From positions 1 through 64,000 of the forward strand of contig JBIQMS010000016.1 in the NCBI GenBank assembly GCA_044463125.1: DNA of 64,000 bases. Direction: 5' to 3'. A model generated the notes under the pieces. The model saw nothing but the letters and a program-made list of their open reading frames with translations. It was not told where the DNA came from and did not search any database. Source of the stretch: CAYMZZ01 sp044463125. Lineage in GTDB: Bacteria; Bacteroidota; Bacteroidia; Chitinophagales; Chitinophagaceae. The position numbers and the translations under genes are program-made. Position 1 is the stretch's first letter; every line of letters begins with the position of its first letter. Of the stretch, positions 1 to 7,877 are shown piece after piece.

Positions 1-80
1 GAGGCGTGAGGCGTGAGACGTGAGACGTGAGGCGTGAGGCGTGAGGCGTGAGACGTGAGACGTGAGACGTGAGGCGTGAA
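1..80. repeat. Heptanucleotide array, family A (RCGTGAG)n, cut by window edge
   Basis: After the first three bases, eleven consecutive 7-bp units follow the pattern GCGTGAG or ACGTGAG; the last ends in A instead of G. The array runs off the left edge. The same unit recurs, often inverted, near 5366, 31413, 33166 and 39820. It has no coding potential that I trust. Confidence 0.9.
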
Positions 81-119
81 TTACGAATCGAGCCGAAGGC
101 GACGAATCCTTCCATCAAA

Positions 120-163
120 GCCCCGAAGGGGCGAAATACGTTAACCCCGTCCGAAGGGCGGGG
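120..163 (-). terminator. Two GC-rich hairpins downstream of permease 1
   Basis: Two compact inverted repeats lie just past the stop of the last permease gene: GCCCC-GAA-GGGGC at 120-132 and CCCCGTCC-GAA-GGGCGGGG (one mismatch) at 145-163. Read on the minus strand they are stem-loops capped by TTC, the second flanked by GTTA/TAAC that can extend the stem. There is no long U run, so a terminator role for the permease operon is inference. Confidence 0.4.
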
Positions 164-198
164 CTAACGGAGCAAGAAGGAAAATATGATTCAACGAT

Positions 199-2658
199 TC
201 AACTCTCCCTAAGGCTTTTCACCGGATTCGCCAACGCCGCTCTGATCGCTTGCACACTAATAGTTAGCAACGCTATAATAACAGCTATTAGCGCCGTGAC
301 CAAAAAGACCGTCCATTCGATATTGGTACGATATGCGAAATCGTTCAACCAGCGGTGCATTACCCATGCCGCAACCGGAGAACCGATTACCACCGCAATG
401 ATTACCAGTCGCAAGAAATCTTTCGACAGCAGCGAAACTATTCCTGAAACGCTGGCGCCTAATACTTTCCGGATGCCAATTTCTCTTGTGCGTTGTTCGG
501 CACTAAAGGTTGCCAGGCCAAACAAACCCATGCATGAAATAAAAATGGCGATGATAGTGAAATAGTAAACCATCAGGCTGAGCCGCTCGTCGGCGGCATA
601 ATTCGCTTCAAAACTTTCATCCAAAAAATTATACTCAAATGGTTCAGCCGGATTCAACTGGTTCCAGGCCGATTCAATGCCACTGAGCACATTCGAAAGA
701 TCAGCCCCAGATACATGTGCCACCAGATAATTATAACTATTCTGGCCAACCATTTGAAATCCATAAGGCTTGATTTCCGAATGCAGGTCCTGAAAATGAA
801 AATCCTTTACCACGCCCACCACTTCAAAACGTATCGTTTCGCCCCGCCAGTCGATAAACAGTTGCTGATTGGCCGCTTCCGATGCATTGGCAAAACCCAA
901 TTCCCTTGCTGCCATTTCATTAATCACCATCCTGTTGGCGGTATCCGCAGGAAATTCGGGAGAAAACAGCCTTCCTGCAACGGGTTCTATACCGAGCGTA
1001 TTCAGGAATCCTTCATCCACATAATTCATCACCACGCGTTTCGATTGATCCATGCTGGTCCCTTCCCGGTAAAGCACCATGTCGCTGGGATTAATGATAC
1101 CGGGATAATAGGAACTGGCGCCTACCGACCGGATACCGGGCATTGCCTGCAACTCAGTCTTTAATGGCTGATAAATTGATTTCGCCGTTTCGCTACGCAA
1201 GGGTAATAGTATTTGCTGGTCTTTCACAAATCCCAGGTCTTTATTCCGCATATAACGCATCTGGTTATTGATCACTACCGAAGCGATGATGAGTACAACT
1301 GAAATGAAAAATTGGAAAACAACCAGAAACTTTCGGAACGAAACCGCCGCGAGACTATTTTGTATACGCCCCTTCAGCACTTTGATGGGTTGAAATGCGG
1401 AAAGATACAGGGCGGGATAAATACCCGCCAGCAATCCCGCGAAAACGGAAAGCGCAAAGAAAGCGATAAAGATATACCCATGTGTCGCCCACGACAAGGC
1501 CAGCTCTATACCGGAAAGACGGCTAAACAGGGGCAGAGCCAGAAAAGCCATTACGAAAGCCAGCACACAGGCACAAACCGCCATCAATAGCGACTCGCCC
1601 AGAAACTGCAGAATGAGGGATCGTTTCTGCGCTCCCAATACTTTCCGTACGCCTACTTCTGAAGCCCTGCGTGCTGATCTTGCGGTGGCCAGGTTCATAA
1701 AGTTGATGCAGGCAATCAACAAAGTAAACAGGGCGATGGATGCGAGAATATAGAGATAAGTAGTATTGCCGGGTGCCGAAACGTTATCTTTTGCGCGGCT
1801 GTGCAGGTGAACATCTTTCAGCCTGGTCAGAAACTGGCGTTTATCGAAGCCCATCGCTTTGAGGTCGGCAGCCGCATAAGTCTTGATAAAGGAAGGAAAC
1901 TTCGCCTCCAGCGCCGCGGCGCTCGAACCTTCCCGCAGCAGGAAATAGGTATGAAACATATTATTGCTGGCGAGGCCAGATTGCCGGGCTACATACTCCT
2001 CAATTTCTCCGCCACGCATGCTTAGGAAAAAGCGGGCATCAATATGCGAGGGAGATGCGCCAGGACGAAAAACACCGGTTACTTTAAAATCGCGGTCACC
2101 ATTGGTATTGCTACTGATGCGGATTACCTGGTTAATGGCAGATTCGTTGGCGAAAAGCTTCCGCGCAATGTCTTCGCGCAACACTATGCTAAGAGGTTCT
2201 ACCAGCGCGTTGGCCGGATTACCCTCCAAAAAGGAGTATGTAAGCAGGTCGAAAAAGCTGGAATCAGCGAGAAATCCTTTTGTTTCGTAAAACGAGACCA
2301 TTTCTCCGTCGGGTCGCTTGTACTGCATCAGTGTTTTATCATCGGCAAACAGCCGCATGATTCTGGCCGATTTTTCTATTTCCGGAAATACATCCTGCAT
2401 CATCCTCGCCATGGGCGCGGGCGAATTGGCGTTCGAATTTTCAGAATCAGCACCTCCTACCCGCACAAACACGGTTCCCAATTGGTACACCCTGTCGCCA
2501 TTGCGGTGATGGGTATCAAAGTTGAACTCATAATGCAGATAGAAACCGATCAGCAGGCAGCAGGTCAACCCAACTGAAAGCCCCAATATATTGATCAGCG
2601 AAAAGATCCTGTTTTTCTTCAGGTTTCGCCAGGCCAGCAAAAAATAATTCCTGATCAT
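199..2658 (-). CDS. FtsX/MacB-type ABC transporter permease (copy 1 of 4)
   Basis: An 819-residue inner-membrane permease of the MacB/FtsX superfamily. One helix near residues 12-35 is followed by a large periplasmic core (MacB_PCD), a three-helix FtsX block containing EVGVRKVLGA, a second periplasmic core, and a final FtsX block with EIGIRKVLGA. This doubled layout at about 800 residues is the usual Bacteroidota form. The start is placed at ATG 2658 because the other copies also begin M-I/F-R/Q-N-Y; an in-frame extension of nine residues exists. It is the last gene of the operon, behind one ATPase and one adaptor. MacB-like systems move substrates from the periplasm outward by mechanotransmission; the substrate here is unknown. 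Confidence 0.9.
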   Translation of the reverse strand: MIRNYFLLAWRNLKKNRIFSLINILGLSVGLTCCLLIGFYLHYEFNFDTHHRNGDRVYQLGTVFVRVGGADSENSNANSPAPMARMMQDVFPEIEKSARIMRLFADDKTLMQYKRPDGEMVSFYETKGFLADSSFFDLLTYSFLEGNPANALVEPLSIVLREDIARKLFANESAINQVIRISSNTNGDRDFKVTGVFRPGASPSHIDARFFLSMRGGEIEEYVARQSGLASNNMFHTYFLLREGSSAAALEAKFPSFIKTYAAADLKAMGFDKRQFLTRLKDVHLHSRAKDNVSAPGNTTYLYILASIALFTLLIACINFMNLATARSARRASEVGVRKVLGAQKRSLILQFLGESLLMAVCACVLAFVMAFLALPLFSRLSGIELALSWATHGYIFIAFFALSVFAGLLAGIYPALYLSAFQPIKVLKGRIQNSLAAVSFRKFLVVFQFFISVVLIIASVVINNQMRYMRNKDLGFVKDQQILLPLRSETAKSIYQPLKTELQAMPGIRSVGASSYYPGIINPSDMVLYREGTSMDQSKRVVMNYVDEGFLNTLGIEPVAGRLFSPEFPADTANRMVINEMAARELGFANASEAANQQLFIDWRGETIRFEVVGVVKDFHFQDLHSEIKPYGFQMVGQNSYNYLVAHVSGADLSNVLSGIESAWNQLNPAEPFEYNFLDESFEANYAADERLSLMVYYFTIIAIFISCMGLFGLATFSAEQRTREIGIRKVLGASVSGIVSLLSKDFLRLVIIAVVIGSPVAAWVMHRWLNDFAYRTNIEWTVFLVTALIAVIIALLTISVQAIRAALANPVKSLRES

Positions 2659-2729
2659 ACATTTCATTTTTAAAATCACACTCAAAAGTCAAAAAGAAAA
2701 CCGGGCACTGATGCTGTCTACAGCATACC

Positions 2730-5072
2730 TCACTCCGTTCGGAGTGAGGTGGAGGGCTTCATTCTTGCCGCCCTTAAAGCGTTGAGCGATACCACCAGCA
2801 GCGTGAGCAGCATAATAGCCACTCCGGATAATACAAATTGCCAGAACTCGATAGAAGCGCGATAGGCATATTGCTGCAACCACTGATGCATGCCGTACCA
2901 GGCGATTGGAACGGCAATCAGCAAGGCGATGAAAACCAGCCAGAGAAACTCGCGCGACAACAATAGCAATAACTGGTTTACTGATGCGCCCAATACTTTG
3001 CGGATACCAATCTCCCTTACCCGGCGCTGAACAGTGAAAGCCGTAAGTCCCGACAGGCCCAGGCAACAAATGAATATGGCCAGACCTGCAAAAATATTCG
3101 CCAGGCGGCTGATCAAATCTTCGGTTGCGAACTTGCTACCAAATTGCTGGTCGATAAATTCGTATTCAAAAGGCTGGGAAGGATTGTATTTTTTGAAAGT
3201 GGATTCCAGGATTTGTAGGGCCACACGCGGGCTGGCATTATCAGCCAGCCGGATGTTGAAGAATCCTCCGAAGTTGCGACCGTGGCGCATCATCATCGGA
3301 TCTACCGGACGGAAAGGCGAGCCCATTACCAGGTCATCGGTCACACCCAGCACCGTAAACTCGCGGCCAAAGTGCCGCATACGCATACCTATGGGATTTT
3401 TGAGTCCCATCATTTTCACAGCCGCCATATTGAGCAACAGATGAGCAGAATCAGCCGGCACACCCGAAAAATCGCGGCCCATCAAAATCTTTACACCTGT
3501 TGTACGACTGAAATCCTCCCCTACCGCCATAGCCGTTACTATCATATTTCCATCGGTGGGCTTACCCTCATAGTCAGGTGCAGGGGTATAATTCCAGATA
3601 TCTGTAATAGGCGAGCTGGTACGCGTAAGTGCAGCGATTTGACCTGATTTCAATAATTCATTCCGGATCACTTCAAAATTTGTAACAGATTCAGGTGATG
3701 CCGGCACCGATACCAGGTTGTTAGGGTTATAACCCAAATCTCTTGCCTTTACGTATTGAATCTGTCGGAATATGATGAGCGTAGCGGAAATCAATACGAT
3801 GGAAATCACAAACTGTCCTACCACCAAAACCTTGCGGGGAAGCACCGATGATCTCCCAACGGATAAAGTACCCTTCAAAACATTTACCGGGTTGAAACCT
3901 GAAAGGTATATGGCAGGATAGCTTCCTGCGAAAATGCCCGTAAAAAGAATGATAGCGCCGGCGACAACCCAGAAAGAACCTTCCGTTAGGTCCAGGTACA
4001 TCTCTTTATTCACCAGTACATTGAAAGAAGGCAATAGCAGGTACAGCAGTACCAGGGAAAGCAGGAAAGCGAGCAAGGCAACCACAATGGATTCCATAAA
4101 GAACTGACCCATCAATTGTCCGCGGGCGGATCCAAGGGTTTTACGAATACCTACTTCTTTCGACCTTCGCTCCGAACGCGCCGTTGAAAGATTCATAAAA
4201 TTGATACAGGCAATCAGCAAGATCACAATTGCGATACTCGTAAACAGTCGCACATACGAAATCATGCCCCCTGTATTCTGGCCATTTTGAAAATCGCTGT
4301 ACAATCGCCATTTATTCATCGGGTGCATGAAGAAACTGCTGTTGTCGTCATCCAATCGCGCCTGAATCATGGTATTCATTTCCTTTTCAACCAGAGCCGC
4401 ATCGGCGCCCGGGCGCAATTTCACGTAAAGAGTTGTATAGCTGTTGACCCAGTCCTGCATCTGCTCGGGGCCGTAATTATAGGGCGTGATGAAATCAAAT
4501 TGTTGCGATGAATTAGCCGGAGGATTTTTTACCACCCCCGTTACCCTTGCGTCGAATTGATTATCCAGCCGCAATACCTTATCCAGCACTTCAATGCTGC
4601 CGAAGAGCGACATTGCCGTATTCTCCGTCAACACGATCGCATCGGGATTCGTGAGTGCATTAGCCGCAGTGCCTCGCAGGAATTCCCATTCAAAAATTTG
4701 AAAGTAATGCGCACTCACGCGCAGGGCCTGCAGCTTCACTATTTTTTCTCCCACACGCAGCACATGTTGCTCATCAAAGGAGGTGAAACTGGCCGCGTCC
4801 ACCTGTGGCAAGGATTTCTCAAGCGCGTCGGCAACGGGTATAGGCATGGAAGGGTCCGTAACAATCTCTCCGTTAAAGTTGCGATTGGCAAATACGCGCC
4901 AGGTATGTTCGTAATTCTTCTGAAACTTATCCCAGGAACGCTCATCGCGCACCCAAAGTAATATGGCCAGGGTAGCGGCCATGCCAATACTCAGACCCAG
5001 GATATTGATTAAAGAGAAGGTCTTATTGCGCAACATATTGCGCCAGGCGAGTTTGAAATAGTTTTGTATCAC
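2730..5072 (-). CDS. FtsX/MacB-type ABC transporter permease (copy 2 of 4)
   Basis: A 780-residue permease with the same doubled FtsX/MacB_PCD plan as its neighbours: helix 1 near residues 20-42, FtsX block with KEVGIRKTLGS, second block with REIGIRKVLGAS, ending SLRTE. The start codon is GTG at 5072, chosen because it yields the family N-terminus MIQNYFKLAWRNM. It lies 71 nt upstream of copy 1 but is separated from copy 3 by a 381-bp repeat-filled gap, so copies 1 and 2 may have their own promoter or depend on read-through. It probably pairs with another copy and the ATPase at 10316-10993; the pairing is inference. Confidence 0.9.
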   Translation of the reverse strand: MIQNYFKLAWRNMLRNKTFSLINILGLSIGMAATLAILLWVRDERSWDKFQKNYEHTWRVFANRNFNGEIVTDPSMPIPVADALEKSLPQVDAASFTSFDEQHVLRVGEKIVKLQALRVSAHYFQIFEWEFLRGTAANALTNPDAIVLTENTAMSLFGSIEVLDKVLRLDNQFDARVTGVVKNPPANSSQQFDFITPYNYGPEQMQDWVNSYTTLYVKLRPGADAALVEKEMNTMIQARLDDDNSSFFMHPMNKWRLYSDFQNGQNTGGMISYVRLFTSIAIVILLIACINFMNLSTARSERRSKEVGIRKTLGSARGQLMGQFFMESIVVALLAFLLSLVLLYLLLPSFNVLVNKEMYLDLTEGSFWVVAGAIILFTGIFAGSYPAIYLSGFNPVNVLKGTLSVGRSSVLPRKVLVVGQFVISIVLISATLIIFRQIQYVKARDLGYNPNNLVSVPASPESVTNFEVIRNELLKSGQIAALTRTSSPITDIWNYTPAPDYEGKPTDGNMIVTAMAVGEDFSRTTGVKILMGRDFSGVPADSAHLLLNMAAVKMMGLKNPIGMRMRHFGREFTVLGVTDDLVMGSPFRPVDPMMMRHGRNFGGFFNIRLADNASPRVALQILESTFKKYNPSQPFEYEFIDQQFGSKFATEDLISRLANIFAGLAIFICCLGLSGLTAFTVQRRVREIGIRKVLGASVNQLLLLLSREFLWLVFIALLIAVPIAWYGMHQWLQQYAYRASIEFWQFVLSGVAIMLLTLLVVSLNALRAARMKPSTSLRTE

Positions 5073-5083
5073 GGCGGAGGGGT

Positions 5084-5147
5084 TTTACGTTGTACGTATT
5101 ACGTATTACGTAGTACGTTGTAAGTTTTAAATTTTAAGTTCTAAGTG
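5084..5147. repeat. Heptanucleotide array, family B (CGTNNTA)n, single arm
   Basis: Immediately upstream of permease 2. About five 7-bp CGTNNTA units are followed by a T/A-rich TTTTAAATTTTAAG stretch resembling a degenerate family C array. Unlike the copies at 17605, 21982 and 51781, no inverted partner arm follows. Confidence 0.75.
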
Positions 5148-5207
5148 ATAGTCTCCAGGTGAACAGTCGAAAATAACGGCAAACTGCAAGTGCCTTCAAA
5201 AGTTTTC

Positions 5208-5335
5208 ACAGGAATCATTTCTCTGCTTACATCTGCGTAACAGATCAGGGCAGATCTGCGGGAAATCTTACCTGAATTCTAAAGCTGTCCAAAGTGCTGC
5301 ACTCTTTCCCGCAGATTGTCGCGGATTCCTGTCGA
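5208..5335. repeat. Imperfect inverted repeat (family D, ATCTGCGGGAAA)
   Basis: Arms ATCTGCGGGAAA at 5254-5265 and TTTCCCGCAGAT at 5305-5316 are exact reverse complements separated by 39 bp. Outer flanks ACAGGAATC (near 5209) and GGATTCCTGT (near 5323) extend the symmetry. A related AATCTGCGAATATCTGC fragment is at about 17719. It looks like a small dispersed intergenic element; I do not recognise a named family. Confidence 0.65.
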
Positions 5336-5365
5336 AATTCAAATTCCAATTCCCAGCCTTCCATT

Positions 5366-5461
5366 CACCTCACGTCTCACGCCTCACGTCTCACGTCTCA
5401 CGCCTCACCACTCACGTCTCACGCCTCACCACTCACGTCTCACGCCTCACGCCTCACGACT
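5366..5461. repeat. Heptanucleotide array, family A, inverted orientation (CTCACGY)n
   Basis: About twelve CTCACGC/CTCACGT units, two of them interrupted by CTCACCA. The array overlaps the end of permease 3: read on the minus strand, the stop TGA of that gene (5454-5456) is the TGA of the first repeat unit CGTGAG. It is inverted relative to the array at 1-80, so permeases 1 and 2 are bracketed by inverted copies. Confidence 0.9.
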
Positions 5462-7868
5462 CCCTAATGCTCCTCACCGGGCTACTCGTTGCGGCACGGA
5501 ACGATTTATACCCAACAGTTATCCATGCCACAATCACCGATGCGAAAATGGCCAGTGCAAAGATGCCGATGCCCATTTCAATACGATATGCAAAATTGCT
5601 AAGCCATTCACTCATCATATACCAGGCCAGTGGCGCGGCTATCACAAAGGCCAGCAGCACCAGGATGGTAAACTCTTTCGAAAAGAGAAAAAGGATATGT
5701 GAAACGGATGCGCCCAATACTTTGCGAATGCCCACTTCACGCCGTCTTTGAACCGCCATAAAGGAAACCAGTCCATACAAACCCAAACAGGAAATGAACA
5801 GGGCTATCACGGCAAATACTTTATACAACAACGAAAGTTGATTTTCCTGACGATAAAAATTTTCAATGCTCTCATCCAGGAAATTGACTATAGCGGCATG
5901 GTTGGGATTATACCGATTCCAGATATCTTCAATCTTTTCGCGAGTGGCCGCTAAATTGTCGCTTTTTAATTTCAGTGAAGAGCTGTAATAGAAATTCCGT
6001 AGTGTGCTGATCAGGATGGGTTTCGTTTCCTCTCGTAAAGAATTGGTCTTGAAATCGCGCACCACTCCCACAATCGGAAGCCAGGGTCCGCGGCCCGTCC
6101 GGATTTCTTTGCCTACAACAGCATTAGGATCCTGATGACCGAGCTTTTTCATCAGCGTTTCGTTGATCACCACTTCGCGGGCTGTGTCCGACGGACGGTA
6201 ACCCTTGCCGGCTATTAGTTCCAAACCAAATGTTTGAAAATAATCTTCGTCACCAAATTTCAGGAACACATGGTATTTTTCATCTTCGCGATGATCAAAG
6301 GCGAAATTGGTTGACCAGTTATTATCCGATGAAGGCACATCACTGCCAAAACTTACGCTCTGTACCTCAGGTATTTTCAACCATTCCTGCTTAACAGCTT
6401 CCTGCCTGGCGTACACACTGCTATCCGAGTTCGTACTCAGAACAAGAACAGCTTCTTTATTAAATCCCAGATCGGCCTTGCGAACAAAGTCCATTTGCGT
6501 AACGGCCACAATGGTTCCAATTATCAAAACCTGCGATATAGCAAACTGCGAAATCACAAGGCCCCGTCGCAACGATATACCGCCCACCTGCGCCGAGCTC
6601 AGTTTATTTTTCAACGCCAGCATGGGTTTAAATCCGGAAAGCACAAGGGAAGGATAAAACCCGGAAACAAAAGTCACCACAACCCAGAGCCCTGCGGCCA
6701 TCAATAGCGTTTCGGAACTGATCAACTCCAGAGGTTCGGTGATGAGGGTTATATGTTTAATCAAAGGCTGACAGAGATATGCCAGACCAAAAGCAAGCAA
6801 TAGCGAAAACAAAACTATCAAAGCAGTTTCTCCCATCATTTGCCAAAAAAGGTCTTTACGGCTACCACCCAGTACTTTTCGCACGCCAATCTCCTTGCTG
6901 CGATTGATGGCCTGCGATGTGGAAAGATTAATGAAATTAATGCAGGCCATGATCAGGATAAAAATTCCCACGAGCGAAAGGGTCTTGAGGGTGGAGCGGG
7001 AAATGATATGATCTCCCAGTGCATCAAGCCTGGTATCAAAATGAAGTTCGGTAAGCGGCACCAGGAAATTGGAACGTTGGCTGCCCCGGTTCACCGGATA
7101 AAACTTTTTACTGAAGGCCGACAACTGCTCATTAATGGCAGCAACTCGCGTGCCTGCCGGCAAGCGTGCAAACAAGCGATAATTACTGGTGGTAGTACCC
7201 TTCTGATCAAAATAATTGAAAATTTCAGGGTGGCTACGGGCAGTTTCCATAGATGCGACCAAAGCCAATGGAATATCGCTGTTGGCGGGAACATCTTCTA
7301 AAATACCGGACACCTGCAAGTCCATCGCATTATCCAGCAACAGGCGCTTACCCATGGCATTCTTCCAGTCGCCAAAATACTTGCTGGCCAGTTTCTTCGT
7401 CAAAGCCACCTGGCCGGGTTGCTTCAGTGTTTCGGGCCCGCCACTCACCCAGGTATATGGGAATACTTCAAACCATTCAGGATCCGCAAAAAACAAACCC
7501 GTGCTTTCAATATATTTTTCATTGCTACCAGTACCCTCTGATTCATTTAGCACGGTTACCTGGCTACCATAACTGGAAATCAATGAGCCGATGGTTACCT
7601 GCGGAAATTCCAAACGCAGCGCATGAAGCGCCGGCTCAGGAATACCCGAAGTATAAGAGACATCATCAGCCGACTTATCCTGTGTGGGAATCGCATATAT
7701 CCGCTCATACCCCGGTAAAAAACGATCATAACTCATTTCGTAGCGCACAACCATAAAGAGGAGCAAACAGGCAGCTAAACCAACTGCCAACCCCAGTATA
7801 TTGATGGCCGAAAATGATTTATGTCTGATAATTTGTCGAAATGCGGTTTTCCAGTAATTGCGAAACAT
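5454..7868 (-). CDS. FtsX/MacB-type ABC transporter permease (copy 3 of 4)
   Basis: An 804-residue inner-membrane permease starting MFRNYWKTAFRQII at ATG 7868. The order is helix 1 (about residues 20-42), periplasmic core, FtsX block with KEIGVRKVLGG, second core, and FtsX block with REVGIRKVLGAS, ending SIRES. It is separated by only 9 nt from copy 4 upstream, so they are co-transcribed. Its stop codon lies inside a family A repeat, which suggests the original 3' end was replaced or that the repeat grew from the stop. The substrate cannot be read from sequence. Confidence 0.9.
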   Translation of the reverse strand: MFRNYWKTAFRQIIRHKSFSAINILGLAVGLAACLLLFMVVRYEMSYDRFLPGYERIYAIPTQDKSADDVSYTSGIPEPALHALRLEFPQVTIGSLISSYGSQVTVLNESEGTGSNEKYIESTGLFFADPEWFEVFPYTWVSGGPETLKQPGQVALTKKLASKYFGDWKNAMGKRLLLDNAMDLQVSGILEDVPANSDIPLALVASMETARSHPEIFNYFDQKGTTTSNYRLFARLPAGTRVAAINEQLSAFSKKFYPVNRGSQRSNFLVPLTELHFDTRLDALGDHIISRSTLKTLSLVGIFILIMACINFINLSTSQAINRSKEIGVRKVLGGSRKDLFWQMMGETALIVLFSLLLAFGLAYLCQPLIKHITLITEPLELISSETLLMAAGLWVVVTFVSGFYPSLVLSGFKPMLALKNKLSSAQVGGISLRRGLVISQFAISQVLIIGTIVAVTQMDFVRKADLGFNKEAVLVLSTNSDSSVYARQEAVKQEWLKIPEVQSVSFGSDVPSSDNNWSTNFAFDHREDEKYHVFLKFGDEDYFQTFGLELIAGKGYRPSDTAREVVINETLMKKLGHQDPNAVVGKEIRTGRGPWLPIVGVVRDFKTNSLREETKPILISTLRNFYYSSSLKLKSDNLAATREKIEDIWNRYNPNHAAIVNFLDESIENFYRQENQLSLLYKVFAVIALFISCLGLYGLVSFMAVQRRREVGIRKVLGASVSHILFLFSKEFTILVLLAFVIAAPLAWYMMSEWLSNFAYRIEMGIGIFALAIFASVIVAWITVGYKSFRAATSSPVRSIRES

Positions 7869-7877
7869 ATTGCTGAT

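Noticed and set aside
5316..5702. Open frames through the family A array, encoding a repetitive Ser-Arg-Leu-Thr-Pro-His peptide
   Set aside because: They arise from the 7-bp repeat and run antisense to permease 3.
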